Program-made: the position numbers and the translations under genes
The notes under the pieces: model-generated
What the model saw: the letters and a program-made list of their open reading frames with translations, nothing else
Told to the model about the DNA's origin: nothing
Database searches by the model: none
Part shown: positions 47,699-57,415 of the stretch, one piece after another
How positions within the stretch are numbered: the first letter of the stretch is position 1
Layout of the letters: each line of letters starts with the position of its first letter
Assembly: GCF_000422905.1 (NCBI RefSeq)
Contig: NZ_AUGY01000027.1
Location: 1-64,000 of the forward strand
Source of the DNA: Paenibacillus alginolyticus DSM 5050 = NBRC 15375
GTDB lineage: Bacteria > Bacillota > Bacilli > Paenibacillales > NBRC-103111
DNA: 64,000 nucleotides
Reading direction: 5' to 3'

Positions 47699-48580
47699 AT
47701 GTCTGATCTCGGATACATTTTACGCAAAACACGCCAGGAAAAAAAGATCTCTCTTGACGATCTCCAAGAAGTTACGAAAATTCGTAAACGATACTTGGAA
47801 GCAATTGAAGAAGGAAACTATAAGGTTCTTCCTGGCAGTTTCTATGTACGTGCTTTCATTAAAAGCTACGCTGAGGCGGTGGGACTTGATCCTACTGAAG
47901 TTCTGGGCATGTACCAAACGACAAATCCCTCCCCCGCGATAGAGAAACCAGTTGTAGAAACGATTCGTAAAAATAGAACGAGTGTCCGTAATACTGAAAA
48001 ATTGAGCCGCTGGGCTTCGGGTACGATGTTTGTCTGCTTCATTTTGCTTATATTCGGTATCGTATACTACTATACATACAAGAATTATAAGGGAACGCCA
48101 GCAGATGAAAAACCTGCTCAAACGCAATCTCCAAGAATCACTGATTCTACGAATCCAGCGACAAGCACATCTCCTAGTACGACAATGAATACGTCCGGTG
48201 ACGGTAAAGTGGCGCCTCTTTCGACTCCTACACCGACACCAGTTCCGACACCAACGCCTTCTGTTCAGGTTAAGTTTAGCACCAGCGAGAAAGGTGTAGA
48301 TAATTACACGATAACCGGTACTTCCAATCTGAATATTCAGATGAAAATAACAGGTTCTTGTTGGATTCGTGTGGATTCTCTTACTGAGGCAGGCGGTAAA
48401 GAAATGCTTAGACAGAAGCTTTACAAAGCCGGTGACACGGACACTTTTGACTTGACCAATTCAGCGTATTTAAATGTTGGTGCAGCAAGTGCTTTGGAAC
48501 TTACTGTGAATGGCACAATCGTTCCTGTCGGGGATACACCAAACCCTAAGAGGATACAGCTCAATTTGCAAAAAAGCTAG
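47699..48580 (+). CDS. rodZ: RodZ-family cell-shape protein (YmfM)
   Basis: RodZ links MreB filaments to the membrane-bound elongation machinery. An N-terminal helix-turn-helix domain (GYILRKTRQEKKISLDDLQ to LPGSFYVRAFIKSYAEAVG, about 5-66) is cytoplasmic. One transmembrane helix lies at about 104-124, then a P/T-rich linker (TPTPTPVPTPTP) and a C-terminal DUF4115-type beta domain outside (about 215-293). The domain order is diagnostic. ATG 47699 follows GGGAGGTGA. Confidence 0.93.
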   Translation: MSDLGYILRKTRQEKKISLDDLQEVTKIRKRYLEAIEEGNYKVLPGSFYVRAFIKSYAEAVGLDPTEVLGMYQTTNPSPAIEKPVVETIRKNRTSVRNTEKLSRWASGTMFVCFILLIFGIVYYYTYKNYKGTPADEKPAQTQSPRITDSTNPATSTSPSTTMNTSGDGKVAPLSTPTPTPVPTPTPSVQVKFSTSEKGVDNYTITGTSNLNIQMKITGSCWIRVDSLTEAGGKEMLRQKLYKAGDTDTFDLTNSAYLNVGAASALELTVNGTIVPVGDTPNPKRIQLNLQKS

Positions 48581-48631
48581 CATTTTGACGTTTCCTGCGC
48601 TTTCCCGGGTAATGAATATGACCAAGAGATA

Positions 48632-48668
48632 TCCTAAGCCGAGATGGCTTGGGATGTTTCTTTTTTTA
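48632..48668 (+). terminator. Intrinsic terminator after rodZ
   Basis: TCCTAAGCC pairs with GGCTTGGGA (one G-U) around GAGAT, followed after a few bases by an eight- to nine-base T-run. Confidence 0.7.
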
Positions 48669-48713
48669 CAGCTTCTTGCTATAATGCTATTGTAATTTGA
48701 TGGAAAGGATGTT

Positions 48714-49214
48714 TTGTCTAAGATGAGTTCAGAATGCTCGTTTGATATCGTATCCAAGGTGGATATGCAGGAACTAAATAACGCCATTCAGCAGGCAGAA
48801 AAAGAGATCCTTACCCGCTTTGACTTTAAAGGCAGTAAAAGCAGCATTAAATTGGATAAGGACCAGCTTGTTGTCACCTCCGATGATGAGTTTAAGCTTC
48901 AGAATGTCCTTGATATTATGCATGCCAAAATGACGAAGCGCGGTATCTCGATTAAAAATCTCGAGTACAGTAAAGTAGAACCAGCGGCTGGTTCCACCGT
49001 AAGGCAGAAAATTAGCATGAAACAAGGTGTCGATCAAGAGAACTCGAAAAAAATTAACATTTTAATTCGTGACTCCAAACTTAAAGTTAAGACGCAAATC
49101 CAAGGGGATCAAATCCGAGTAACCGGGAAGAGTCGTGATGACTTACAAGCCGTTATTGTGCTGCTGCGTAAGGCGGAAATTCCTCTTGATTTACAATTTG
49201 TAAACTTGAAATAG
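48714..49214 (+). CDS. yajQ: YajQ-family nucleotide-binding protein
   Basis: The 166-residue protein has two ferredoxin-like domains. [20 protein letters not shown] (about 7-26) and the strongly conserved [11 protein letters not shown] (about 36-46) identify the family. Some members bind cyclic di-GMP and act in regulation, but this is not established for Bacillota. TTG 48714 is close to GGAAAGGA; ATG 48723 is possible and would remove three residues. An extended -10 (TGCTATAAT, 48677-48685) lies just upstream, so it is probably monocistronic, with a terminator after it. Confidence 0.9.
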   Translation: MSKMSSECSFDIVSKVDMQELNNAIQQAEKEILTRFDFKGSKSSIKLDKDQLVVTSDDEFKLQNVLDIMHAKMTKRGISIKNLEYSKVEPAAGSTVRQKISMKQGVDQENSKKINILIRDSKLKVKTQIQGDQIRVTGKSRDDLQAVIVLLRKAEIPLDLQFVNLK

Positions 49215-49242
49215 GCATACATACGATGTTCTTTGGAGAGTC

Positions 49243-49268
49243 TCCCCCTACATGTAGGGGGTTTTTAC
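49243..49268 (+). terminator. Intrinsic terminator after yajQ
   Basis: CCCCCTA pairs with TAGGGGG around CATG, followed by TTTTTA. Confidence 0.8.
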
Positions 49269-49271
49269 ATT

Positions 49272-49300
49272 TTGACACCCTATAGGGCTTGTATTATACT
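49272..49300 (+). promoter_or_regulatory. Strong sigma-A promoter of rimO-pgsA
   Basis: A consensus TTGACA (49272-49277), 17-nt spacer and TATACT (49295-49300), 42 nt before rimO. Confidence 0.85.
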
Positions 49301-49342
49301 GGTAGGGAGTGTTTTTTAGGACTATTGGAGGTTGTTTCTTTC

Positions 49343-50671
49343 ATGACAGAAAAGGTTAAAGTAGTTACTCTCGGATGCGAAAAGAATTTGGTCGATTCCG
49401 AGATTATGTCAGGATTAATTCATGGCCGTGGTTTTCAGCTTGTTGAGAACAAGGAAGATGCCACTGTCATTATCGTGAACACTTGCGGGTTCATTGATGC
49501 AGCGAAAGAAGAATCCGTTAATACAATTTTGGATATGGCAGAATTAAAGCAAACTGCGAATCTCAAGGCGCTAATCGTCTCCGGATGTCTTACACAACGC
49601 TACAAAAAGCAGTTGATGGAAGAAATGCCTGAGATCGATGGCATCGTGGGTACCGGAGATTTCGATAAAATCAACCATATTGTAGATGAGGCGCTTCGCG
49701 GTAAGAAACCGGTTCTTGTTGGGAATCCGGTGTTTAATTATGATGCGGACCTGCCAAGACTCATGACTACTCCTCGATATACAGCCTATGTGAAAATTGC
49801 AGAAGGCTGCGATAACGCATGTACATTCTGCAGTATTCCAATTATGCGAGGCAGCTTCAAAAGCAGAAGTATGGAGTCTATCGTTGCTGAAGTTGCTAAT
49901 CTTGCTGCTCAAGGTGTCAAAGAGATTAGTCTCATTGCTCAGGATTCCACGAACTATGGAACGGATCTTTACGATGGTTTCATGCTGCCTACTTTACTGA
50001 ATAAAGTGAGTGAAGTGGAAGGCATCGAGTGGGTGCGTCTGCACTATGCTTACCCTGGATTCTTTAGCGATGAATTGATTGCTGTCATGGCATCTAATCC
50101 GAAGGTATGTAAGTACATCGACATGCCGCTTCAACACAGTGAAGACTCTATCCTCAAACGGATGCGTAGACCTGGCCGCCAGAAGGATACGCGTGAGCTG
50201 GTTCGTAAAATTCGTGAAGCGATTCCGGATGTAGCCCTACGCACATCACTCATTGTAGGTTTCCCAGGTGAAACCGAACAGGACTTCGAAAACTTGAAAC
50301 AATTTGTTCGCGACGTTCAGTTTGACCGTCTCGGTGTTTTTGCATATTCTAAGGAAGATGATACGCCAGCAGCACGTTTGCCGGACCAAGTTCCTGATGA
50401 TGTCAAAGAGTATCGCGCGAATGCGATTATGGAAATTCAACGTGAAATCTCGAATCTGCGTGGCGGACGCCGCATCGGGCAGGAAATTGATGTGCTAATC
50501 GAAAGATACGACGGTAGAAGTGATGTGTATATTGGACGTTCCCAATTTGATGCTCCTGAGATTGATGGGGAAGTATTCGTGTCGAATGCGAAGCTTAACA
50601 TTGGTGAACTAGCTAAAGTTCGTATTACCCACTCTTATGAGTTTGACTTATCCGGGGAGGTAATTGCATGA
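49343..50671 (+). CDS. rimO: Ribosomal protein S12 methylthiotransferase RimO
   Basis: RimO adds a methylthio group to a conserved aspartate of S12. An N-terminal [4Fe-4S] domain (VTLGCEKNLVDSE, about 8-20), a radical SAM core with the CxxxCxxC motif in GCDNACTFCSIPIMRG (about 154-169), and a C-terminal TRAM domain (about 375-440) are present. LGCEKN and the length (442 aa) separate it from MiaB, which is at 62521. ATG 49343 follows GGAGGT; an in-frame upstream ATG at 49289 lies inside the promoter. B. subtilis has no rimO at this locus. ATGA overlap with pgsA. Confidence 0.95.
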   Translation: MTEKVKVVTLGCEKNLVDSEIMSGLIHGRGFQLVENKEDATVIIVNTCGFIDAAKEESVNTILDMAELKQTANLKALIVSGCLTQRYKKQLMEEMPEIDGIVGTGDFDKINHIVDEALRGKKPVLVGNPVFNYDADLPRLMTTPRYTAYVKIAEGCDNACTFCSIPIMRGSFKSRSMESIVAEVANLAAQGVKEISLIAQDSTNYGTDLYDGFMLPTLLNKVSEVEGIEWVRLHYAYPGFFSDELIAVMASNPKVCKYIDMPLQHSEDSILKRMRRPGRQKDTRELVRKIREAIPDVALRTSLIVGFPGETEQDFENLKQFVRDVQFDRLGVFAYSKEDDTPAARLPDQVPDDVKEYRANAIMEIQREISNLRGGRRIGQEIDVLIERYDGRSDVYIGRSQFDAPEIDGEVFVSNAKLNIGELAKVRITHSYEFDLSGEVIA

Positions 50672-51255
50672 ACCTAGCTAACCGCATCACCGTGGCGAGG
50701 ATTTTATTAGTACCTATTATCATGTTTTTTCTGTTGATTAAGGTGAAATTCCCTCATATACGGATAGAGGAATTTAGCATAACGTATAATCAAATTATTG
50801 CTGCTTTAATTTTCATTATTGCAGCGAGTACAGACAGTTTAGATGGTTACATTGCCAGAAAACGTAATCTTGTAACCAACTTGGGTAAGCTGCTTGATCC
50901 TTTAGCGGATAAACTGCTTGTTACGGCTGTGCTCGTCTCATTAGTGGAAATGGGTAAAGTAGATGCATGGATTGTCATTGTCATTATCAGTAGAGAGTGG
51001 GCTGTCACAGGACTTCGCCAAATTGCTCTATTGGAAGGCACCGTGATGGCAGCTAGCAAATGGGGTAAAGCAAAGACGGCAGCTCAGATTACAGCCATCA
51101 TTGCACTACTTATCAATAATTTTCCTTTTACGTTTCTGCACTTCCCTTTTGATGTTATAGCTAGTTGGGTAGCAGCAATTATTACCGTGTATTCGGGTGT
51201 GGAGTACTTTGTAAAGAATAAGCATGTCATAGATTTTTCAGAAAAGTCGCAATAG
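50668..51255 (+). CDS. pgsA: CDP-diacylglycerol-glycerol-3-phosphate 3-phosphatidyltransferase
   Basis: PgsA makes phosphatidylglycerophosphate from CDP-diacylglycerol, the first step to PG. It is a membrane protein with about five hydrophobic segments. The CDP-alcohol phosphotransferase motif (D-G-x2-A-R-x8-G-x3-D-x3-D) is complete in DSLDGYIARK to LLDPLADK (about 57-84). Its substrate supplier CdsA is encoded at 6710. It overlaps rimO by ATGA and is thus coupled to it. Confidence 0.95.
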   Translation: MNLANRITVARILLVPIIMFFLLIKVKFPHIRIEEFSITYNQIIAALIFIIAASTDSLDGYIARKRNLVTNLGKLLDPLADKLLVTAVLVSLVEMGKVDAWIVIVIISREWAVTGLRQIALLEGTVMAASKWGKAKTAAQITAIIALLINNFPFTFLHFPFDVIASWVAAIITVYSGVEYFVKNKHVIDFSEKSQ

Positions 51256-51343
51256 GGCAACCTATTGCTTTTTCTACTACATACGAAAGCATAAGTTGAA
51301 TGGCCTCGAAAGAGGTGTTCTTATTTTAAGGAGGGAATTTGAA

Positions 51344-52594
51344 ATGAAAGCAGAGATAATCGCAGTTGGAACGGAAATTTTACTAGGCCAAATTGTAAAT
51401 ACGAATGCTCAATTTCTCTCCAGAGAATGTGCTGTGCTTGGCGTAGATATGTATTTCCAAACCGTCGTTGGTGATAACGAACAGAGATTGCTAGAAAGCT
51501 TCAAATTAGCTGCTTCAAGGGCTGATGTTGTTATTTGTACTGGAGGTCTTGGACCTACGCAGGATGATTTGACGAAGGATGTGCTTGCAGCGTTTGTAGG
51601 ACGTGAATTGATTGTACATGAGCCCTCTATGAAAACAATTACGGATTTGTTCCAGTCGCGCGGGATCCATATGGTCGAAAGTAACAGACGACAAGCGATG
51701 ATGATAGAGGGAAGTGATCCATTACATAACGAAACAGGGCTTGCTGTCGGTATAGCATTTACCTACGAAGGGACACATTTCATTCTTCTACCAGGCCCGC
51801 CCAAAGAAATGAAGCCGATGTTCACCAAGTATGCGGTTCCATGGCTGCGCGCAAGGATGACGGATGAGATTCCGCTTTATTCCAAGATGCTGAAATTTGC
51901 CGGCATCGGTGAATCTAACTTGGAACATCAATTACTTGATTTAATCCAGTCTCAAACAGACCCAACAATTGCTCCATATGCCAAAGAAAGCGAAGTAACG
52001 ATTCGCTTAACAACACGTGCACAAACGGCTTCAGAAGGTGAACGGAAACTTCAAGCGACTGAACTGGAGATTAGAACCCGATTAGGAGATCATCTCTATG
52101 CGGAGCAAGATGTTCCCATCGAGACGATTGTGCTGCAATTGCTTGGCGAGAAGAGCCAGACACTTGCTGTGGCTGAAAGCTGCACAGGCGGATTGTTAAG
52201 TGATTTGATTACTGCGGTGCCGGGGAGTTCCCAATCTTTTCTGGGAGGAATCATTTGTTATTCCAATGCTTTAAAGCATAAGCTCCTCGGTGTTCCAATG
52301 GAAGTGCTGGAAGGGGAAGGTTCCCCAGGTGCTGTTAGCAGCGAGACAGCGACCCTCTTAGCGGAGCAATTGATTACTGTGACCGGAAGTGACTTTGGAC
52401 TATCAGTCACGGGTGTAGCCGGTCCAAGTCCGTCTGAAGGCAAGCCCGTAGGGCTTGTGTATATAGGTTTTGCTCAAAAGAGCGCAGTAACAAGGGTTAT
52501 CACATTGCAGCTTTCTGGTAATCGGGAGTCCATTAAGCATAGAGCAGCCAAAAGTGCGCTCTACCAATTATGGAAACAGTTGAAAGATTGCTAG
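51344..52594 (+). CDS. cinA: CinA family protein (competence/damage-inducible)
   Basis: A two-domain protein. The N-terminal MoaB-like domain (about 1-170) has AVGTEILLGQIVNTNAQ and TGGLGPTQDDLTKDV and in some species has ADP-ribose pyrophosphatase activity. The C-terminal domain (about 260-416) has AESCTGGLLSD and GVAGPSPSEGKPVG, as in NMN deamidase PncC. 416 residues. ATG 51344 follows AAGGAGGGA; the open frame upstream to 51296 is not expected to be translated. As in B. subtilis it precedes recA, but a terminator lies between them. Confidence 0.94.
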   Translation: MKAEIIAVGTEILLGQIVNTNAQFLSRECAVLGVDMYFQTVVGDNEQRLLESFKLAASRADVVICTGGLGPTQDDLTKDVLAAFVGRELIVHEPSMKTITDLFQSRGIHMVESNRRQAMMIEGSDPLHNETGLAVGIAFTYEGTHFILLPGPPKEMKPMFTKYAVPWLRARMTDEIPLYSKMLKFAGIGESNLEHQLLDLIQSQTDPTIAPYAKESEVTIRLTTRAQTASEGERKLQATELEIRTRLGDHLYAEQDVPIETIVLQLLGEKSQTLAVAESCTGGLLSDLITAVPGSSQSFLGGIICYSNALKHKLLGVPMEVLEGEGSPGAVSSETATLLAEQLITVTGSDFGLSVTGVAGPSPSEGKPVGLVYIGFAQKSAVTRVITLQLSGNRESIKHRAAKSALYQLWKQLKDC

Positions 52595-52629
52595 AGTTCG
52601 CATATAATAAGACTAAGTGTTAACGGAAG

Positions 52630-52667
52630 AACCGTAGCAAAGCGATAACTTTGTTGCGGTTTTTTGT
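52630..52667 (+). terminator. Intrinsic terminator between cinA and recA
   Basis: AACCGTAGCAAAG pairs over 13 positions (two G-U) with CTTTGTTGCGGTT around CGATAA, followed by TTTTGTTTG. Confidence 0.85.
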
Positions 52668-52683
52668 TTGTTCGCTAAAAAGT

Positions 52684-52697
52684 CGAATGTATGTTCG
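52684..52697 (+). promoter_or_regulatory. LexA (SOS) box before recA
   Basis: CGAATGTATGTTCG differs at one arm base from the Bacillus/Paenibacillus SOS consensus CGAACNNNNGTTCG. It lies just upstream of the recA promoter and predicts LexA repression. Confidence 0.8.
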
Positions 52698-52706
52698 AAA
52701 AAATGC

Positions 52707-52735
52707 TTGGCAAACACCTGAAAACAAGTTATCAT
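52707..52735 (+). promoter_or_regulatory. Sigma-A promoter of recA
   Basis: TTGGCA (52707-52712), a 17-nt spacer and TATCAT (52730-52735). TATAAT at 52741-52746 is an alternative -10 with a poorer -35. Confidence 0.55.
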
Positions 52736-52769
52736 ATACCTATAATGATAGAAGAAGGAAGTGAGTGTT

Positions 52770-53813
52770 TTGTCAGATCGTCGCGCAGCACTTGATAATG
52801 CTTTACGTCAAATTGAGAAACAGTTCGGAAAAGGCTCCATTATGAAACTTGGAGAATCTACACATATGCAAGTTGAAACGATATCATCCGGATCTCTTGC
52901 ACTTGATATCGCTCTTGGAATAGGTGGGTTTCCACGCGGAAGAATTATTGAAGTATACGGACCTGAGTCTTCCGGTAAAACGACGGTAGCTCTACATGCT
53001 ATCGCAGAAGTACAGAAGAATGGTGGACAAGCGGCTTTTATCGATGCGGAGCACGCATTGGATCCTTCCTATGCAAGCAAGCTTGGTATTAATATAGATG
53101 AGCTTTTACTCTCTCAGCCGGATACCGGTGAACAAGCACTTGAGATCGCTGAAGCGCTAGTACGAAGTGGTGCAGTAGATATTATTGTTATTGACTCTGT
53201 AGCGGCATTAGTGCCTAAAGCAGAGATTGAAGGCGATATGGGTGATTCCCACGTGGGTCTGCAGGCTCGTTTGATGTCCCAAGCACTTCGTAAACTGTCT
53301 GGTGCGATCAACAAGTCCAAAGTTATCGCGATTTTCATTAACCAATTACGTGAAAAAGTTGGCGTTATGTTCGGTAACCCAGAGACAACACCTGGTGGCC
53401 GTGCACTTAAGTTCTACTCATCTGTCCGACTTGATGTACGTCGTGTGGAAACAATCAAACAGGGTAATGATATGGTTGGTAACCGCACAAGAATTAAAGT
53501 CGTTAAGAATAAAGTAGCTCCGCCGTTCAAACAAGCAGAAGTGGATATTATGTACGGTGAAGGAATTTCACGCGAAGGCAGTATCATTGATATCGGAACA
53601 GAGATGGATATCGTTAATAAAAGCGGAGCTTGGTATTCGTATGAAGGTGAGCGTCTTGGTCAAGGCCGTGAGAATTCGAAGCAGTTTTTAAAAGATAACA
53701 AAAGTATTTCGGAAACGATTGAATTACGGATTCGAGAAAACAGTAATTTAATCAAAGCAATCCCTGTTAATGTTGACGAGGAAGATGATGAATTGGAACC
53801 AGATTTCGAATAA
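52770..53813 (+). CDS. recA: Recombinase RecA
   Basis: RecA forms the strand-exchange filament and triggers LexA self-cleavage. Walker [10 protein letters not shown] (about 66-74), Walker [16 protein letters not shown], the L1/L2 loop regions and [19 protein letters not shown] are intact; the C-terminal tail is acidic ([12 protein letters not shown]). TTG 52770 gives the typical [20 protein letters not shown] start. GTG 52761 is in frame but sits directly behind the purine-rich SD region. 347 residues. SOS box upstream; a terminator separates it from recX. Confidence 0.97.
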   Translation: MSDRRAALDNALRQIEKQFGKGSIMKLGESTHMQVETISSGSLALDIALGIGGFPRGRIIEVYGPESSGKTTVALHAIAEVQKNGGQAAFIDAEHALDPSYASKLGINIDELLLSQPDTGEQALEIAEALVRSGAVDIIVIDSVAALVPKAEIEGDMGDSHVGLQARLMSQALRKLSGAINKSKVIAIFINQLREKVGVMFGNPETTPGGRALKFYSSVRLDVRRVETIKQGNDMVGNRTRIKVVKNKVAPPFKQAEVDIMYGEGISREGSIIDIGTEMDIVNKSGAWYSYEGERLGQGRENSKQFLKDNKSISETIELRIRENSNLIKAIPVNVDEEDDELEPDFE

Positions 53814-53831
53814 GTTTAAATGATCATACAT

Positions 53832-53867
53832 GAAAGCACCTTAAACCTTGTGTTAAGGTGCTTTCTT
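53832..53867 (+). terminator. Hairpin terminator between recA and recX
   Basis: GAAAGCACCTTAA pairs perfectly over 13 bp with TTAAGGTGCTTTC, followed by TTCAT; the T-tail is short, so read-through into recX is likely. Confidence 0.65.
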
Positions 53868-53888
53868 CATGGAAGGAGTTGGTTAGTT

Positions 53889-54578
53889 GTGAATAATGAA
53901 GAGCAACCAGTATTGATTATAACTAAGGTTGAGAAACAGAAGCGCGGTAATCATCGCTACAATATATTTCTAAATGAAGAGTACGCATTCTCGGTTCATG
54001 AAGACATTCTAATCAAGCATCGATTAAATAAAGGGGAAACCATACTTTCACAAGAAATCGAGAGTATAACGCTTGATGAGGAACAGAATATGGCTTATAT
54101 AAAAGCAGTAAGTATGATAGGCAGACGACCTCATTCATTAAGTGAAGTAAAACGCAAGCTGAAGGAGAAAGGCTTTGAAATGCCTATTATTGCATGGGCA
54201 TGTGAAAAGCTAGTTCAGCAGAATTATATCAATGATGAGGAATTTGCGAAAATGTGGACAGATAATCGCATTATTTCGCAGCGAAAAGGTCGTAATCTCA
54301 TTCGACAAGAGCTCCAACAAAAAGGCATAGATAAAGAAATAGTCAAAAATGCCATGGAGACTATCGATCCAGAAGATGAGTATTCGGGGGCAATGAAATT
54401 GGGGCAAACGAAATGGAAGCAAACCTCAGGAAAGACCGTGGATCGTAAAAGAAAGACGGGAGCTTTTCTTATGCGGAGAGGCTATACAGGCTCTATTGTA
54501 AACAAGGTTTTGGGGGTATTAAGCTCTGAATCGAGTGAAGAGGAATATGAAATCTTAGATGACTCGTTTGATTATTAA
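53889..54578 (+). CDS. recX: Regulatory protein RecX
   Basis: RecX modulates RecA filaments. The protein (229 aa) shows the three-helix repeat units typical of RecX: IGRRPHSLSEVKRKLKEKGF, YINDEEFAKMWTDNRI and GRNLIRQELQQKGIDKEIV, then a third unit near the C-terminus (RRGYTGSIVNKVLG). GTG 53889 follows GGAAGGAG; the open frame continues up through the recA-recX hairpin, which should not be coding. Placing recX directly after recA with a leaky terminator gives low expression relative to RecA, as in E. coli. Confidence 0.9.
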   Translation: MNNEEQPVLIITKVEKQKRGNHRYNIFLNEEYAFSVHEDILIKHRLNKGETILSQEIESITLDEEQNMAYIKAVSMIGRRPHSLSEVKRKLKEKGFEMPIIAWACEKLVQQNYINDEEFAKMWTDNRIISQRKGRNLIRQELQQKGIDKEIVKNAMETIDPEDEYSGAMKLGQTKWKQTSGKTVDRKRKTGAFLMRRGYTGSIVNKVLGVLSSESSEEEYEILDDSFDY

Positions 54579-54964
54579 TGCCATTAATTATAGGATCAAT
54601 TAGTTAATGTCATTAAATTCCTTTGGGGTACTGGAAATACTTATTCCGTCATCGAAGGGACAATCGCTTGACAAGCTTCTTCGACAAAAGATAAAATAAC
54701 AGTGTATATTTTCATAATGTATTCAAAATCATACTCATTTTCTTTGATTTTGAGGGGACAGATGTAGAAACCGCCAATTTTTACACTGTTGATTATGGAT
54801 TATTAGCACTATAGTGCCTCTAACGCACGGTGCGCATTCATTTAAAAGCCATACTCTTAATAAGTAGGGTATGTATGACTAGTCAAACAATTAAAAATCG
54901 GATTAAAAAACCGAAGGGTATCCCAGGCTAACACCTTGGAGAAACCAACGAGGAGGTGAACAAG
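54579..54964 (+). other. Long non-coding leader region before rny
   Basis: The region of 386 nt has no convincing gene. It holds a sigma-A promoter (54668-54697), a perfect palindrome GCACTATAGTGC (54806-54817), a second one CGCACGGTGCG (54824-54834) only 6 nt on, and the rny SD. The predicted 5' untranslated region is about 260 nt, unusually long for this window. Confidence 0.6.
54668..54697 (+). promoter_or_regulatory. Sigma-A promoter of rny
   Basis: A consensus TTGACA (54668-54673), an 18-nt spacer and TAAAAT (54692-54697). Confidence 0.65.
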
Positions 54965-56503
54965 ATGACTTTCATCTGGGTCGCGATCATTCTCATTGTT
55001 GGAGCTGCATGCTTAGGGATTGGTTATTTTATCCGTAAATCTCTTGCAGAAGCGAAAATTTCCAGTGCTGAAACAGCCGCTGAGCAGATTCGAGAATCTG
55101 CCAAGAAGGAAGCAGAAGCACTGAAAAAAGAAACGGTTCTGGAAGCAAAGGACGAAGTGCATAAATTAAGGTCCGAAGCTGAAAAAGACATTCGTGAACG
55201 TCGAAATGAAATTCAACGACAAGAAAGACGATTGTTGCAAAAAGAGGAATCGCTGGATAAAAAATTAGAATCTCTCGAGCGTAAAGAAGAGCAAGTTGCC
55301 AACAAAGAGAAGCGGATCGAGGATACACAATCACAAATTGATCAGCTTTATAAAAGCCAAGTTTCGGAGTTAGAGCGAATTTCTGGACTTACAATGGATG
55401 AGGCTAAGAGCATCATTCTTACAAATGTAGAGCAGGAAGTTCGTCACGAAACCGCACAACTTATTAAAGAAATCGAACAGCAGGCCAAAGAAGAAGGCGA
55501 TAAGAAAGCCCGTGAAATCATCACGCTCGCTATTCAACGTTGTGCTGCAGATCACGTTGCTGAAACTACCGTTTCAGTTGTATCATTGCCAAATGAAGAA
55601 ATGAAAGGCCGGATCATCGGTCGTGAAGGACGTAATATTCGTGCTCTGGAAACATTGACGGGTATTGACCTTATAATTGATGATACGCCAGAAGCAGTTA
55701 TTTTATCAGGATTTGATCCAATCCGACGCGAAATTGCTCGTACATCTTTAGAGAAGCTTGTTGCTGATGGACGTATTCATCCAGCACGCATTGAAGAGAT
55801 GGTTGAGAAATCCCGTAAAGAAGTGGACGAACGTATTCGCGAATATGGAGAGCAAGCCACGTTTGAGGTTGGTGTACACGGATTGCATCCTGACTTGATC
55901 AAAATTTTGGGTCGCTTGAAATTCAGAACAAGTTACGGTCAAAACGTGTTGAAACATTCCATGGAAGTAGCTTATCTGGCTGGTCTGATGGCCGGGGAGC
56001 TCGGGGTAGACGTAACTTTGGCGAAACGTGCCGGGCTGCTTCATGACATCGGTAAGGCGCTAGACCACGAGGTTGAAGGATCTCATGTGGAAATCGGTGT
56101 TGAGATTGGCAAGAAGTACAAGGAGCATCCAGTCGTTATTAATAGTATTGCTTCGCATCACGGTGATGTGGAAGCAACCTCTGTTATTGCGATGTTAGTA
56201 GGAGCTGCAGATGCATTATCCGCAGCAAGACCTGGAGCACGCAGAGAGACGCTCGAAACGTATATCAAGCGCCTTGAGAAGCTTGAAGAGATCTCGGAAT
56301 CATTCGAGGGTGTTGAGAAGTCATATGCCATTCAAGCTGGTCGCGAAGTGCGCGTTATGGTTCAACCGGAGAAAGTGGATGATACCGAAGCGTTCCGTTT
56401 AGCCCGTGATATTACGAAGAAAATCGAGGGTGAACTCGATTATCCAGGACATATTAAGGTTACGGTCATTCGTGAAACAAGAGCTGTTGAGTACGCTAAA
56501 TAA
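54965..56503 (+). CDS. rny: Ribonuclease Y
   Basis: RNase Y is the membrane-anchored endoribonuclease that starts bulk mRNA decay. An N-terminal transmembrane helix (about 3-22) is followed by a long coiled coil (about 30-170), a KH domain ([21 protein letters not shown], about 210-230) and an HD domain with the metal motif [10 protein letters not shown] (about 359-368). 512 residues. ATG 54965 is 7 nt after GAGGAGGTG. Autoregulation through the long leader is possible but unproven. Confidence 0.97.
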   Translation: MTFIWVAIILIVGAACLGIGYFIRKSLAEAKISSAETAAEQIRESAKKEAEALKKETVLEAKDEVHKLRSEAEKDIRERRNEIQRQERRLLQKEESLDKKLESLERKEEQVANKEKRIEDTQSQIDQLYKSQVSELERISGLTMDEAKSIILTNVEQEVRHETAQLIKEIEQQAKEEGDKKAREIITLAIQRCAADHVAETTVSVVSLPNEEMKGRIIGREGRNIRALETLTGIDLIIDDTPEAVILSGFDPIRREIARTSLEKLVADGRIHPARIEEMVEKSRKEVDERIREYGEQATFEVGVHGLHPDLIKILGRLKFRTSYGQNVLKHSMEVAYLAGLMAGELGVDVTLAKRAGLLHDIGKALDHEVEGSHVEIGVEIGKKYKEHPVVINSIASHHGDVEATSVIAMLVGAADALSAARPGARRETLETYIKRLEKLEEISESFEGVEKSYAIQAGREVRVMVQPEKVDDTEAFRLARDITKKIEGELDYPGHIKVTVIRETRAVEYAK

Positions 56504-56515
56504 GATACCAATGCG

Positions 56516-56546
56516 AAAAGTGGCTGATATAGCCACTTTTCCTTAT
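56516..56546 (+). terminator. Intrinsic terminator after rny
   Basis: AAAAGTGGCT pairs perfectly with AGCCACTTTT around GATAT, followed by CCTTATTTTC. Confidence 0.8.
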
Positions 56547-56620
56547 TTTCAGGCTGGTCATTGAATTTATGAATTGCTTGCCTTCGCATCTATGGTTTAT
56601 AAAGGAGCTATATATTTGTT

Positions 56621-57415
56621 ATGAAAATTGTATTTATCGGAGATATCGTAGGATCTGTAGGAAGAAAAGCTTTGAAAAATATTATGCCTAGATTAAAACA
56701 AGCTCATCCTCACGCAGTGTTCATTGCTAACGGAGAGAATGCTGCCGCAGGGAAAGGGATTACAGCGGCAATTGCTAAGGAAATCTATGAGATGGGCATT
56801 CAGGCTCTAACGATGGGCAATCATACGTGGGATCAGAAAGAAATTTTTGATTTCATTGATCGTGACGAGAAGATGGTTCGTCCCGCTAACTTTCCTCCTG
56901 GAACACCGGGGCGAGGACATACGGTCATTAAGGTCAAGGATCAGGAATTGCTGATCATTAATTTGCAGGGACGCACATTCTTACCGCCAATTGATTGCCC
57001 ATTTCGCAAAGTGGACGAAATTCTTGAAGCGGATAAGAAAAAACATAAATTTGTATTCGTAGATTTCCATGCAGAAGCTACTTCTGAGAAAATTGCGATG
57101 GGCTGGCATTTGGATGGTAAAGTGTCAGCAGTTGTCGGCACCCATACACATGTACAAACGAATGATAACCGTGTTTTGCCGCAAGGAACAGCTTATGTAA
57201 CTGATGTAGGGATGGTAGGGCCGCGGGATGGTATTCTTGGGGTTGAACGTAATGCCGTACTGCAAAAGTTCAAAACTCAGCTTCCAGTTCGATTCGTAAC
57301 GGATGAGGGCAAATGGCATTTCCATGCTGTTGTGATTGAATTGAACGATCAGACTGGTTTGGCCAAAGGAATTAACCTTATCCGTTATGATGAAGATCAA
57401 GTCTTCATGGATTAG
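56621..57415 (+). CDS. ymdB: YmdB-family metallophosphoesterase
   Basis: YmdB of B. subtilis is a cyclic nucleotide phosphodiesterase that affects biofilm and motility decisions. All metal-binding motifs are here: GDIVGSVGR (near 8), ANGENAAAGKG (near 39), MGNHTWDQ (near 67), DFHAEATSEK (near 150) and VGTHTHVQT (near 172). 264 residues is normal. ATG 56621 follows AAAGGAG. It follows rny, as in B. subtilis, but behind a terminator. Confidence 0.94.
   Translation: MKIVFIGDIVGSVGRKALKNIMPRLKQAHPHAVFIANGENAAAGKGITAAIAKEIYEMGIQALTMGNHTWDQKEIFDFIDRDEKMVRPANFPPGTPGRGHTVIKVKDQELLIINLQGRTFLPPIDCPFRKVDEILEADKKKHKFVFVDFHAEATSEKIAMGWHLDGKVSAVVGTHTHVQTNDNRVLPQGTAYVTDVGMVGPRDGILGVERNAVLQKFKTQLPVRFVTDEGKWHFHAVVIELNDQTGLAKGINLIRYDEDQVFMD

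Noticed and set aside
53820..53888. N-terminal extension of RecX
   Set aside because: It would be encoded by the recA-recX terminator hairpin; GTG 53889 has an SD.
56574..56603. Sigma-A promoter TTGCTT-18-TATAAA before ymdB
   Set aside because: Transcription would start within or after the SD of ymdB.
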